Part shown: positions 36,546 through 46,106 of the stretch, in pieces
How positions within the stretch are numbered: the stretch's first letter is position 1
How the letters are laid out: every line of letters starts with the position of its first letter
Source: Vibrio qingdaonensis
Lineage (GTDB): Bacteria > Pseudomonadota > Gammaproteobacteria > Enterobacterales > Vibrionaceae
DNA: 64,000 bases
Reading direction: 5' to 3'
Assembly (NCBI RefSeq): GCF_026191675.1
Contig: NZ_JAKRRY010000007.1
Span: 97,970 to 161,969 of the forward strand
Notes under the pieces: generated by a model
The model's database searches: none
What the model saw: only the letters and a program-made list of their open reading frames with translations
What the model was told of the DNA's origin: nothing
Translations under genes and position numbers: made by a program

Positions 36546-37991
36546 TTGATTACTTTCCTACTCAATCAAGATATTAGACAAGAAGAAAATCTGTCTCCCA
36601 ATATGACAGTACTGAATTACCTAAGAACACAGGTAAACAAAAATGGCACCAAAGAAGGGTGTGGTTCTGGTGATTGCGGAGCTTGTACTGTGGTACTGGG
36701 CGAGCTTGTCGACGGCGAGCTTCGTTACCGTTCTGTTAATTCCTGTCTGACCTTTATTTCAGCTCTGCATGGTAAACAACTCATTACCGTTGAAGACTTA
36801 CAAGCGAAAGATCGCTCGCTTCATCCTGTCCAGCAAGCGATTGTTGATTTTCATGGCTCACAATGTGGTTACTGCACACCCGGATTTATTATGTCGATGT
36901 TTGCGCTAGGGAAAAACAAGCCCAACGCCAACAAACAAGATGTTATGGAATCACTCGCAGGTAACCTGTGCCGATGTACGGGTTATCGTCCAATTGTTGA
37001 TGCAGCCTTGTCTCTTTGTGATGATACTCCGCTCACAGACCAGTTTTCTGAACTCTCTCGACTCACCATTCAAAAACTAGAAAAAATCCAACAAAACGAA
37101 GCCAGTTTACGAGCAGGTCACCTTACCGCTTTTTCTCCTAAATCCACCGAAGAGCTAGCGAAACTATATCAAGCGCACCCAACGGCAAAATTGGTGGCTG
37201 GAGGAACGGATTTAGCGTTGGAAGTGACACAATTTCACCGAGAAATAGAGACACTAATCAGCGTCAATTTAGTCGAAGACATGAAAGTGTGCGAGGACGC
37301 GGAAAACGATTTAATCATCGGCGCAAACCTCCCTATCAGCGACGCTTATCAACTGTTGCAGCGCTACTACCCAGATTTTGGTGAATTGTTGCATCGCTTT
37401 GCCTCTTTGCAAGTACGAAATCAGGGTACGATTGGTGGCAACGTCGCCAACGCTTCTCCGATTGGCGATACACCGCCACTATTAATTGCCCTAGACGCCA
37501 AAGTACAGCTCCGCTGTGGCAGCGAAACCCGCACATTACCGATTGAAGAATACTTCATCAGTTACAAAGTCACGGCTCAAAAGCCAAGTGAATTTATCGA
37601 AAAAATCATCATACCCAAGCCAACTCAAGCGGGGTTCCGTGCTTACAAATTGTCTAAGCGATTGGATGACGACATCTCAGCGGTTTGTGGCGCCTTTGAT
37701 CTTAAAATTGACAACGGTACGGTCACTCATGCACGCATTGCCTTTGGCGGTATGGCTGCGATACCCAAGCGAGCCAACCTGTGTGAGCAACGCCTTATTG
37801 GTCAGCCTTGGAACGAACAAACCATTGAACACGCCATGGCCGCTATAGCGGATGAGTTTGAGCCTCTTTCCGACTTTAGAGCCAGCCAAGAATATCGCTC
37901 AATGACCGCTTGCAACATGCTAAAGCGCTACTACATAGAAGAATCGAACAAGAACAATCAGATTGAAACGAGGGTAACGTCTTATGTCTAA
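36546..37991 (+). CDS. xdhA: Xanthine dehydrogenase small subunit XdhA
   Basis: FAD and iron-sulfur subunit of the molybdenum enzyme oxidising hypoxanthine and xanthine to urate. It has 481 aa. The N-terminal [2Fe-2S] domains have GCGSGDCGACTVV (Cys39, 44, 47), CGYCTPGFIMS and LCRCTGYRPI; the FAD-binding part has LVAGGTDLALEV and GTIGGNVANASPIGDTPP. It starts at TTG, supported by an AAGGAGGT ribosome-binding site 5 nt upstream. The stop overlaps xdhB by 8 bp. Confidence 0.96.
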   Translation: MITFLLNQDIRQEENLSPNMTVLNYLRTQVNKNGTKEGCGSGDCGACTVVLGELVDGELRYRSVNSCLTFISALHGKQLITVEDLQAKDRSLHPVQQAIVDFHGSQCGYCTPGFIMSMFALGKNKPNANKQDVMESLAGNLCRCTGYRPIVDAALSLCDDTPLTDQFSELSRLTIQKLEKIQQNEASLRAGHLTAFSPKSTEELAKLYQAHPTAKLVAGGTDLALEVTQFHREIETLISVNLVEDMKVCEDAENDLIIGANLPISDAYQLLQRYYPDFGELLHRFASLQVRNQGTIGGNVANASPIGDTPPLLIALDAKVQLRCGSETRTLPIEEYFISYKVTAQKPSEFIEKIIIPKPTQAGFRAYKLSKRLDDDISAVCGAFDLKIDNGTVTHARIAFGGMAAIPKRANLCEQRLIGQPWNEQTIEHAMAAIADEFEPLSDFRASQEYRSMTACNMLKRYYIEESNKNNQIETRVTSYV

Positions 37992-40383
37992 TGTGAATCA
38001 CAACCCATTGACTCACGAAGAGATGGTGGCGCTAGTCAAACAAGATCTCAAAACGGGAGTGGGTAAAAGCGTCAAACATGACAGTGCGCCCAAGCAAGTC
38101 ACTGGCGAAGCCGTCTATATCGATGACCGTTTAGAATTTCCCAATCAGTTGCACGTCTATGCGCTACTGAGTACGCAAGCGCATGCCACTATCACTCGTA
38201 TTGATGTCTCACCTTGCTATGAATTTGAGGGCGTTGAAATTGCCATCACATCAAAAGACATCCCTGGTCAACTCGACATCGGCGCCATTCTTCCCGGCGA
38301 CCCATTATTGGCTGATGGTAAAGTAGAATACTATGGGCAACCGGTTATCGCCGTGGCTGCCAGCAGCCTAGAAGTCGCTCGAAAAGCGGCCCACGCCGCT
38401 ATTGTTGAATACGAAGCCCTACCTGCAATCCTAGACGTAAAAGAAGCGCTCGAGAAAAAACACTTTGTCACGGAGAGTCATCAGCAAAAGCGTGGCGATT
38501 CGGCTAAAGCTATCGCAGCAGCGACCCACGTGATTGAGGGTGATATTGATATTGGCGGTCAAGAACACTTCTATCTAGAGACTCAAGTCAGCAGTGTCAT
38601 GCCAACCGAAGATGGCGGTATGATTGTTTACACCTCCACACAAAACCCCACCGAAGTACAAAAGCTGGTTTCTGAGGTGCTTGGCGTCGCGATGCATAAA
38701 GTCGTCATTGATATGCGCCGCATGGGTGGCGGCTTTGGTGGTAAAGAAACCCAAGCTGCAGCACCGGCTTGTATGGCTGCTGTCATTGCTCATTTGACTG
38801 GTCGTCCCACCAAAATGCGTCTATTACGTAACGAAGATATGACGATGACGGGTAAGCGACACCCTTTTTACAACCAGTATAAAGTCGGCTTCGATGACAA
38901 TGGCGTGATCCAAGGCAGTGAAATTATTGTTGCTGGTAACTGCGGTTACTCACCTGATCTTTCTAGCTCTATTGTTGACCGTGCTATGTTTCACTCTGAC
39001 AACGCCTACTACCTTGGCGACACAACCATTACCGGGCACCGCTGTAAAACCAATACCGCGTCAAACACCGCCTATCGAGGCTTTGGTGGTCCACAAGGCA
39101 TGATGACGATTGAACACATCATGGACGAAATTGCTAGGTACCTAAACAAAGATCCATTAGAGGTTCGTAAAGCGAATTACTATGGCGACGAAGGACGCAA
39201 TGTCACACATTACTACCAAACGGTAGAAGATAACTTCATGCCTGAGATCACCGAACAGCTTGAACAAAGCAGCGATTATCATGCAAGACGTAAAGCCATC
39301 GCCAAGTTCAATCAACAGAGTCCTATCCTAAAGAAAGGCTTGTCGATCACCCCAGTTAAATTCGGTATTTCCTTTACCGCGACGTTTCTAAACCAAGCTG
39401 GCGCCCTAATCCATATTTACACCGATGGCAGTATTCACTTGAATCACGGTGGTACCGAAATGGGACAGGGTCTTAATATCAAAGTTGCACAAATCGTTGC
39501 TCAGGAGTTTCAAGTTGATGTTGACCGTATCCAAATCACCGCAACCAATACCGACAAGGTGCCGAACACCTCGCCGACCGCCGCCTCATCGGGCGCCGAC
39601 CTCAACGGTAAGGCCGCACAAAACGCAGCCATAACCATCAAGCAGCGGTTGATCGATTTTGCTTCCGCCCACTTTTCTGTCACGCCAGAAGAGGTCATTT
39701 TCAAAAATGGCTTTGTGCAAATTCGTGAAAAAATCATGACCTTCGCCAACTTTGCTGAACTGGCATGGATGAACCAGATCTCTCTATCGAGTACCGGATT
39801 TTATCGCACGCCGAAGATTTACTATGACCACGAAAAGGCTCGCGGTCGTCCCTTCTATTATTTCGCCTACGGCGCATCCTGCTCTGAAGTCATCATTGAT
39901 ACGCTTACTGGCGAGTACAAAATCCTCAGGGTGGATATTTTGCACGATGTCGGCGCATCGCTAAATCCCGCCATCGATATTGGACAAATCGAAGGTGGCT
40001 TTGTACAAGGCGCTGGCTGGTTAACCACGGAAGAATTAGTGTGGAATGAGCAAGGTCGCCTGATGACCAATGGGCCTGCGAGTTACAAAATTCCGGCGAT
40101 TGCCGATATGCCCATCGACTTTAGAACCGAGCTTCTAGAAAATCGCAGTAACCCAGAAGACACCGTCTTTAACTCCAAAGCGGTGGGTGAGCCACCATTT
40201 ATGCTGGGAATGTCTGTGTGGAGCGCGCTAAAGGATGCCATCGCGTCTGTTGCCGTCGATGGTGCAATCCCTAAATTGGATACACCAGCCACACCAGAGC
40301 GGGTACTCATGGCAGTGCATGCCGTTACTCATCCGCGCACGAACCCGTCCACTTCAACCAAAGGTTATCAACGCAGCGCCTAA
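37984..40383 (+). CDS. xdhB: Xanthine dehydrogenase molybdopterin subunit XdhB
   Basis: Large subunit carrying the molybdopterin cofactor. It has 799 aa, with RRMGGGFGGKETQA, TAYRGFGGPQGM and the catalytic glutamate in the C-terminal FNSKAVGEPPFMLG, all intact. It is translationally coupled to xdhA by an 8-bp overlap and followed by the maturation factor xdhC. The bipartite arrangement is the usual bacterial xdhAB form. Confidence 0.96.
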   Translation: MSNVNHNPLTHEEMVALVKQDLKTGVGKSVKHDSAPKQVTGEAVYIDDRLEFPNQLHVYALLSTQAHATITRIDVSPCYEFEGVEIAITSKDIPGQLDIGAILPGDPLLADGKVEYYGQPVIAVAASSLEVARKAAHAAIVEYEALPAILDVKEALEKKHFVTESHQQKRGDSAKAIAAATHVIEGDIDIGGQEHFYLETQVSSVMPTEDGGMIVYTSTQNPTEVQKLVSEVLGVAMHKVVIDMRRMGGGFGGKETQAAAPACMAAVIAHLTGRPTKMRLLRNEDMTMTGKRHPFYNQYKVGFDDNGVIQGSEIIVAGNCGYSPDLSSSIVDRAMFHSDNAYYLGDTTITGHRCKTNTASNTAYRGFGGPQGMMTIEHIMDEIARYLNKDPLEVRKANYYGDEGRNVTHYYQTVEDNFMPEITEQLEQSSDYHARRKAIAKFNQQSPILKKGLSITPVKFGISFTATFLNQAGALIHIYTDGSIHLNHGGTEMGQGLNIKVAQIVAQEFQVDVDRIQITATNTDKVPNTSPTAASSGADLNGKAAQNAAITIKQRLIDFASAHFSVTPEEVIFKNGFVQIREKIMTFANFAELAWMNQISLSSTGFYRTPKIYYDHEKARGRPFYYFAYGASCSEVIIDTLTGEYKILRVDILHDVGASLNPAIDIGQIEGGFVQGAGWLTTEELVWNEQGRLMTNGPASYKIPAIADMPIDFRTELLENRSNPEDTVFNSKAVGEPPFMLGMSVWSALKDAIASVAVDGAIPKLDTPATPERVLMAVHAVTHPRTNPSTSTKGYQRSA

Positions 40384-40454
40384 CGCCTCCCTTGTCCGGC
40401 TCTGTTAAAAAAGGGCCGGAGATCAGGGACTGTGGGACAATTAAGGAGAGCGTT

Positions 40455-41366
40455 ATGTTTAAAGACAATTGGATTCAAGCCCTGGCGCAACTTGAGAAAG
40501 ACCATGAGTCTTGCGTCATGGTAACCGTACTAGAAGATAAAGGCTCGGTACCTCGCGATGCCGGAACGAAAATGCTCGTCACGCATGATCGTATTATTGC
40601 CACCATTGGTGGTGGTCACCTCGAACATGTCGCCGCCAAAATGGCCAGAGAGATGCTAGAAACAAGAGAACAAGGGCTGAAAGTTGAGCGCTTCAATCTT
40701 GGCGCCCGTTTAGGGCAATGTTGTGGGGGAATGGCGACTCTCAGCTTTGAACCTATCGGCACAGCAGAAAGACATCTCGTGATCTTCGGAGCGGGCCATG
40801 TGGCGAAAGCCTTAATTCATGTCGTGGCTACCCTGCCATTTCGCGTTACTTGGATCGATGAACGAGAAGCAGAATTTCCTGATAGTTTACCTCATGGCGT
40901 GACTAAACTTGTCTCCGATGATCCCGTCGGTGAAGTGAGACACCTGCCATCAAACAGCTATTATTTAGTGATGACACACAACCATCAGCTTGATTTTGAG
41001 CTGGCAAAGGCCATCATTGATAAAAATGACAGTGTGTACTTTGGTATGATTGGCTCCCTCACTAAACGCAAGAAATTCGATTTCAGATTGTCGCAACGTG
41101 GCTATAACCATGAGCAAATTAATAGCATGGTTTGCCCTATCGGAATTGGCGCAGTGACAGGTAAGCACCCAGCAGAAATCGCCGTTTCTGTTGCTGGCGA
41201 ATTAATTGCCCATTATCAAGGGCAAAGTATTGAGCAAAAGCGCCCAGCTCAGGGCAGTCGGGATGATAACCGCGCGGCTGCACGCCTCCCAAAAGAGAGC
41301 AGCATCCTAGATCAAGACAACAATATTGCCCCTAACGATGAAGCGCCACATCAACATATCGCGTAA
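40455..41366 (+). CDS. xdhC: Xanthine dehydrogenase accessory protein XdhC
   Basis: Chaperone that binds molybdenum cofactor, aids its sulfuration and inserts it into XdhB. It has 303 aa when started at 40455 (MFKDNWIQALAQLE), which follows AAGGAGAG; the longer frame upstream has no such site. Motifs: GGGHLEHVAAKMAREML, GQCCGGMATLSF (two adjacent cysteines implicated in cofactor binding) and FGAGHVAKALIHV (Rossmann-like). The last 60 residues are polar and may be disordered. Confidence 0.94.
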   Translation: MFKDNWIQALAQLEKDHESCVMVTVLEDKGSVPRDAGTKMLVTHDRIIATIGGGHLEHVAAKMAREMLETREQGLKVERFNLGARLGQCCGGMATLSFEPIGTAERHLVIFGAGHVAKALIHVVATLPFRVTWIDEREAEFPDSLPHGVTKLVSDDPVGEVRHLPSNSYYLVMTHNHQLDFELAKAIIDKNDSVYFGMIGSLTKRKKFDFRLSQRGYNHEQINSMVCPIGIGAVTGKHPAEIAVSVAGELIAHYQGQSIEQKRPAQGSRDDNRAAARLPKESSILDQDNNIAPNDEAPHQHIA

Positions 41367-41508
41367 CACCAGCTCGTCCCAATCATGATTGATGAGAGTG
41401 GCGAGAGTGCGATGCCTAGCACAAGCATCAGGCTCAAAACGGGCGTTTAAGTTACACACAGAACACATACACTGGTAAGCATGCTTGCTGGTAGAAAAGG
41501 AAATCACA

Positions 41509-42861
41509 ATGACAACGCAACGCAGCGCCTATCGCGCGAGTATACTCCATAGTATCGCAGACCCTAAAGAGGTCGAGTTAGAACAGTCGTACCAATATTT
41601 CGAAGATGGGGTGTTAGTCGTAGAAAACGGTCATGTCATCGATATCGGCCCTGCAACAGAAGTCCTAGCACGCCACAGCCCATCCATGCCTGTGACAAGC
41701 TATCAAAACAAACTGATCACCTCCGGCTTTATTGATACCCATATTCACTACCCGCAAACCGGTATGATCGCCTCCTACGGTGAACAACTGCTCGATTGGC
41801 TTGAAAACTACACCTTTCCGGAAGAGCGCCGCTTTAAAAACCCTATCTATGCCCATAAGGTGGCAAAACTATTTTTAGATGAGCTTGCCAGCAACGGTAC
41901 CACCACTGCTCTGGTATTTGGCACCGTTCACAAAGAATCGATTGACGTCTTTTTCTCAGAGGCTGAAAAGCGAAACTTACGCATGATTGCTGGCAAAGTC
42001 CTGATGGACCGAAATGCACCAGACTACTTAACCGACACACCAGAATCCGGCTACCAAGCTTCAAAAGATCTGATTGAGAAATGGCATCAGCGAGGCCGGT
42101 TACTTTATGCCGTCACGCCAAGGTTTGCCCCAACAAGCACACCAGAGCAGCTAGCGACCGTTGGCAAGTTATTAGAAGAATACCCCGATGTGTACCTACA
42201 TACTCACTTGTCCGAAAACAAAAAAGAAATTGAATGGGTACTTGACCTATTCCCAGAACGTGACAGCTACTTAGATGTCTATGACCACTACGGCTTACTG
42301 CATAAGCGCTCCGTTTTTGCCCATGGCATTCACCTATCAGACTGTGAGTGTGAACGCCTTGCAGAAAGCGAATCGGCCATCGCTTTCTGCCCAACCTCCA
42401 ATCTATTTCTTGGTTCAGGGCTCTTTAAACTCACCAAGCTTGAAGAAAAAGGCGTGCGTGTGGGAATGGGAACAGATGTCGGAGCGGGGACCAGCTTTTC
42501 TATACTTCAAACCATGAGTGAAGCGTACAAAATCATGCAACTGCAACAAGAAAAGCTACATCCGTTTAAGTCACTTTATCTCGCCACTCTCGGTGGTGCG
42601 AAAGCGCTGCACTTAGAAGATAAGATTGGTAACCTTGCCATAGGCAAAGAAGCAGACTTTGTGGTGCTCGACCTTCATGCTACGCAACTCATGCGCTTTA
42701 GGATGCAACAAACCATCACTCTGGAAGAGAAGCTGTTCGTATTAATGAGCTTAGGGGATGACCGCACCGTCTGTGAAACCTACATCTACGGCGACAAAGC
42801 GTACGACGCCAACCCGTCTCTATCTAAGCACCCTGAGAAAAAAGTCGTCAATATTGCTTAG
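41509..42861 (+). CDS. guaD: Guanine deaminase GuaD
   Basis: Zinc amidohydrolase converting guanine to xanthine, which feeds XdhAB. It has 450 aa, with zinc ligands in FIDTHIHYPQTG, HTHLSEN, AHGIHLSD and GMGTDVGAGTSFS; the YGEQLLDWLENYTFPEE segment is typical of GuaD. The start at 41509 is chosen for its AAGGAAAT ribosome-binding site. It lies 142 bp after xdhC and is followed by a strong terminator. Confidence 0.96.
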   Translation: MTTQRSAYRASILHSIADPKEVELEQSYQYFEDGVLVVENGHVIDIGPATEVLARHSPSMPVTSYQNKLITSGFIDTHIHYPQTGMIASYGEQLLDWLENYTFPEERRFKNPIYAHKVAKLFLDELASNGTTTALVFGTVHKESIDVFFSEAEKRNLRMIAGKVLMDRNAPDYLTDTPESGYQASKDLIEKWHQRGRLLYAVTPRFAPTSTPEQLATVGKLLEEYPDVYLHTHLSENKKEIEWVLDLFPERDSYLDVYDHYGLLHKRSVFAHGIHLSDCECERLAESESAIAFCPTSNLFLGSGLFKLTKLEEKGVRVGMGTDVGAGTSFSILQTMSEAYKIMQLQQEKLHPFKSLYLATLGGAKALHLEDKIGNLAIGKEADFVVLDLHATQLMRFRMQQTITLEEKLFVLMSLGDDRTVCETYIYGDKAYDANPSLSKHPEKKVVNIA

Positions 42862-42890
42862 CAAAATAATGAAGACCGAACTCACTCAAT

Positions 42891-42919
42891 AAAAAGTCGC
42901 CTTTAAATGGCGACTTTTT
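42891..42919 (+). terminator. Intrinsic terminator after guaD
   Basis: AAAAAGTCGCC (42891-42901) pairs with GGCGACTTTTT (42909-42919) over a 7-nt loop and runs into T. It ends the xdhABC-guaD transcript. The following 200 bp before the BOF gene hold no gene I can see. Confidence 0.93.
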
Positions 42920-43127
42920 TCATTATGAACGAATTCTGAATATCCACTTCAGTTCTCATTAATTAAGCCTAGTGCATAGTAGCACCATCAACGAAACGCT
43001 AAGGCTGCGATTCATAGGATTAGTTAACGATTTAAGGTCGTACCGTTCTAAGAATTGGTCGTAAAAACGATTAACGACACTGCTGGCTAATAGCACAATA
43101 ACGAATAACATACGTTCTGAGGTTCAC

Positions 43128-43490
43128 ATGAAAAAAATCATTATCGCAACAACGCTTATCCTAACATCTGGTTTCGCAGCAGCAAACACCGTCCCAGCGA
43201 CTGGTGGCTTTAATGGCCCAACCGCCGGTATGCAAACTACGGTTGCTCAAGCACTAAAAGCCAATGACGATACCCCTGTAAAAATCACAGGCAGCATTAC
43301 TCAAGCACTCGGCGATGAAGACTATCAATTTAGCGATGGCACCAACACCATTGTGGTCGAAATTGATGACCGCGTATGGCAAGGCGTCGATGTCACACCC
43401 AATGACACGATCACCATTATTGGTAGCTTAGATAAAGACGCATGGGAAGACGCAACCATCGACGTCAAACGCATTGTCATTGCTGGCTAA
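43128..43490 (+). CDS. Periplasmic BOF (OB-fold) stress protein, YgiW/YdeI family
   Basis: A 120-aa protein with a cleavable signal peptide (MKKIIIATTLILTSGFAAA) and a single bacterial OB-fold domain (TTVAQALKANDDTPVKITG, LGDEDYQFSDGTNTIVVEID, VWQGVDVTPNDTITIIG, IDVKRIVI). Family members bind no nucleic acid as far as known and are linked to stress, antimicrobial peptide and heavy-metal tolerance. It appears to be a single-gene transcript placed within the purine locus, with no evident link to it. Confidence 0.93.
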   Translation: MKKIIIATTLILTSGFAAANTVPATGGFNGPTAGMQTTVAQALKANDDTPVKITGSITQALGDEDYQFSDGTNTIVVEIDDRVWQGVDVTPNDTITIIGSLDKDAWEDATIDVKRIVIAG

Positions 43491-43518
43491 CGAACACGGA
43501 TTGCGCTAAAAACCCACT

Positions 43519-43549
43519 AACAAAGACTCCATATTGCGGGGTCTTTGTT
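43519..43549 (+). terminator. Hairpin after the BOF gene
   Basis: AACAAAGAC (43519-43527) pairs with GTCTTTGTT (43541-43549), extended by CC/GG. The T tract downstream is weak. It lies 29 bp after the stop. Confidence 0.7.
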
Positions 43550-43784
43550 ACGTTTATTAACAAGCCCCATCCATGACCGATAATCACTATCCTGACTTAA
43601 TTCGATACCGCTCAAAAAATCTCATTTTCTTCTTGCCACAGTATTCGCCTAGTCAAACCCACAAATCAGTTCACTCGTCTAAAATAAAACCATGAAACAC
43701 TATTTGTCACTATAAACACCCCCGTTATCGCGTGTTATATCTACACAATTCTATTACCCCTATAGTGTTAATCCACTATGCCTA

Positions 43785-43798
43785 TTGATCTAGATCAA
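43785..43798. promoter_or_regulatory. Perfect FNR-type box
   Basis: TTGATCTAGATCAA is an exact TTGAT-N4-ATCAA FNR site, centred 72 bp before the start codon of the 43864 gene. A TTAAT-type -10 near 43825 is roughly consistent with activation from a class II position, so the small gene is probably induced when oxygen is low. Confidence 0.75.
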
Positions 43799-43863
43799 AT
43801 CAATCATCCACAAAAACAGTCATGTTAATAGCATGTTGTTAAGGTTAACGAAAAGGATTTAGC

Positions 43864-44046
43864 ATGGAACTTAAACAAGACCCACGGTGTTATACGGACG
43901 TTTGTATCAACGGAAAATGGTTTCATCACGACCACTGCACGACTCGAGCTTATATGCTCAAAGGTGGCAGCTCGGCTTGCATTGAGCTTGCGAAAATGCC
44001 AACGACAGAAAATGAGTTAGTCGACTTACTTAATGACCTTTTCTAA
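43864..44046 (+). CDS. Small cysteine-containing protein, unknown
   Basis: A 60-aa soluble protein I do not recognise: cysteines at 9, 14, 25 and 39, a KWFHHDHC patch, then a C-terminal acidic helix ENELVDLLNDLF. AAGGA lies at good distance before the ATG. The cysteine/histidine content suggests metal or redox sensing but is not a known motif. The FNR-type box upstream, the good ribosome-binding site and a GC-rich hairpin downstream (44072-44089) argue that it is a real gene. Confidence 0.72.
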   Translation: MELKQDPRCYTDVCINGKWFHHDHCTTRAYMLKGGSSACIELAKMPTTENELVDLLNDLF

Positions 44047-44145
44047 ACCACTGTTTTTCCCTTCAAATCATCGCCGCTTAACCGCGGCGGGTTGCTTCCC
44101 CCCTCTAACGTGCTTTACTCAACCCAATGGTTAAATCCCAAACAT

Positions 44146-44178
44146 AAAAAAAGCACCAGAACCTGTCGACTCTGATGC
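44146..44178 (-). terminator. Terminator of the urate/allantoin operon
   Basis: On the minus strand GCATCAGA pairs with TCTGGTGC (one G-U pair) followed by seven T, 67 bp after the stop of the cytochrome-linked urate oxidase gene. Confidence 0.82.
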
Positions 44179-44244
44179 CTTCCATTTCATTTGCCCAGTT
44201 ACGATGCTGTAGCAAACTCGCCAATCAATGGCTGTACTCGCCTA

Positions 44245-45492
44245 TTACTGTATTTGCGCGCCCTGCTCTGCCCATTCACCAATTAAAACCCTCTCTTCAT
44301 CAGTCATTTGGGTCAAATTACCCAACGGCATGACTTTCGTCGTTACGGACTGAGCGACAATACGAGACGCGTTGATTTTAATTTCCTGAGGCGTATCAAG
44401 CATAACGCCACCCGGTGCGGTTTGAAACGCGGCATGTGAAGGGGTGGCCGAATGACACACCGTACAACGCACTTGAATCACTTGATTGATTTTAGCAAAT
44501 GAAGAGCTCGCCTCATCCTGTTCAGCATTCTTTTCAGTATCAGCATTCACAGTAACATGACTCTCGGTATGTGCCACCTGAGGCGAGGTCGGTTTATTCG
44601 CATACGGTGAGGTGACAAAGGCCAATGTGATCATACCTAATGCAGCAACAGGTATAGTCCAAGCAAATTTTTGGCTACCATGTCGAGTATTAAAATAATG
44701 GCGAACCAAAATACTAAATACCGATAATCCCGCCAATATTAACCAGTTATAGTGTGAACCATAGGTACTTGGGAAATGGTTGCTGATCATAATAAACAGC
44801 ACAGGCAAGGTGAGGTAGTTATTGTGTCTAGAACGCAATAAGCCCTTGGCTGGCAGACGTGGATCTGGCTCGGTATTCTCTTCTATCGCCTTCACCAGAT
44901 TGCGCTGTGCGGGCATGATAACAAAAAACACGTTACCCACCATGATAGTGCCAATTATCGCACCAACATGAATGTAAGCGCCTCGTCCACTAAAGACCTG
45001 AGTTAATCCATACGCCGCCGCGACCAAACCAAGAAACAACACAACACCCAGAATGACCGGGGTTTTCCCCAAGAATGAATCACAAAGAAAGCTGTAAACC
45101 AACCAACCAACGGCTAAAGACCCAATGCCAATCGCGATGGCGGTAGCAGAATCGATACCAGAGCCGGGGGCAACAAGATAAAGGTCTGCGTTGAGGTAAT
45201 ACACCACGCCGAGTAAGCAGACCCCTGTTATCCAAGTAAAGTACGCTTCCCATTTAAACCAGTGTAAGTTATCTGGCATTTTAGGCGGAGCCAACTTGTA
45301 TTTCTCAAGGTGATAGATGCCACCACCGTGAATCGCCCAAAGATCGCCCGAAAGCCCTTCTTTTGGGTTACTGCGGTTAAGGTTGTTTTCCAACCAAACA
45401 AAATAAAACGATGCGCCAATCCAAGCGACACCGACGACCATATGAACCCATCGAATTAATAGGTTCAACCATTCTGTCATGTGCGGATCCAT
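44245..45492 (-). CDS. puuD: Urate hydroxylase PuuD (membrane protein with C-terminal cytochrome c)
   Basis: Oxidises urate to 5-hydroxyisourate, passing electrons to a respiratory cytochrome instead of oxygen. It has 415 aa: about eight hydrophobic segments in the N-terminal domain (RWVHMVVGVAWIGASFYFVW, NVFFVIMPAQRNLVKAI) and a C-terminal c-type haem domain (RCTVCHSATPS and the methionine region TKVMPLGN). A GGAGTATGTT ribosome-binding site fixes the start. It replaces classical uricase here. It shares its symbol, but nothing else, with the glutamyl-GABA hydrolase at 12268. Confidence 0.94.
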   Translation of the reverse strand: MDPHMTEWLNLLIRWVHMVVGVAWIGASFYFVWLENNLNRSNPKEGLSGDLWAIHGGGIYHLEKYKLAPPKMPDNLHWFKWEAYFTWITGVCLLGVVYYLNADLYLVAPGSGIDSATAIAIGIGSLAVGWLVYSFLCDSFLGKTPVILGVVLFLGLVAAAYGLTQVFSGRGAYIHVGAIIGTIMVGNVFFVIMPAQRNLVKAIEENTEPDPRLPAKGLLRSRHNNYLTLPVLFIMISNHFPSTYGSHYNWLILAGLSVFSILVRHYFNTRHGSQKFAWTIPVAALGMITLAFVTSPYANKPTSPQVAHTESHVTVNADTEKNAEQDEASSSFAKINQVIQVRCTVCHSATPSHAAFQTAPGGVMLDTPQEIKINASRIVAQSVTTKVMPLGNLTQMTDEERVLIGEWAEQGAQIQ

Positions 45493-45567
45493 AACATACT
45501 CCTTCTTAGCAGCCTCAATCTAAGCGCTGCATTCATTCCTTTACACTCAGCTTATCGTCGTGCTCAC

Positions 45568-46089
45568 TCATTGTGGGATATCATCAAGATGAAGCGAGAC
45601 AAGGTGCTCATCAAAAAACACTTCATCGCAGTTATGCCCATCACCTGCCCTGTCAACGACTAAGAACTGATCGTTCTCAGTCAGTGTCAGAACTGGGTGG
45701 TGCCACACCCCTTTATGATAATTAACACCTTGTCGCCCATTACTGATGAATGCGCGACATTCCGTCAGTGACGGTGTGTCCCCTTTCTTTGCAACGACAA
45801 TAAGATACGGTTGACCAAGTAATGGGATAAACGCTTGCGAACCAAGAGGATGCCTTTCTAGCATTGCTATCGTCAGTGGGTATTTCAACGGCATAGCCTG
45901 AAATATACTGATGATCGCTTGCCCTTGCTGTTCATCAACATCGGTGTCAGCAAGGCGATGATAGCGGCGCGTCGAACCGTTATTGATCATAAAGTAGTCT
46001 CGATTTTCGGTCTCAATAACGTCACCAAAATCAGAAAAACGCTCTTGGGTGAGAGGCTCAATCGCTAAACGGCGGATTCCATTACTCAT
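45568..46089 (-). CDS. allA: Ureidoglycolate lyase AllA
   Basis: Splits ureidoglycolate into glyoxylate and urea, the last step encoded here. It is 173 aa, a cupin-type fold, with IEPLTQERFSDFGDVIE, RYHRLADTDV, MLERHPLGSQAFIPL and GVNYHKGVWHHPVLTL. It is 17 bp downstream of allantoicase, the preceding enzyme. Confidence 0.95.
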   Translation of the reverse strand: MSNGIRRLAIEPLTQERFSDFGDVIETENRDYFMINNGSTRRYHRLADTDVDEQQGQAIISIFQAMPLKYPLTIAMLERHPLGSQAFIPLLGQPYLIVVAKKGDTPSLTECRAFISNGRQGVNYHKGVWHHPVLTLTENDQFLVVDRAGDGHNCDEVFFDEHLVSLHLDDIPQ

Positions 46090-46106
46090 TATACGTTCCT
46101 CATTCT

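Noticed and set aside
44072..44089. CGCCGC/GCGGCG hairpin after the small cysteine protein as terminator
   Set aside because: The stem is good but no T tract follows on the plus strand; kept only as supporting evidence for the gene's end.
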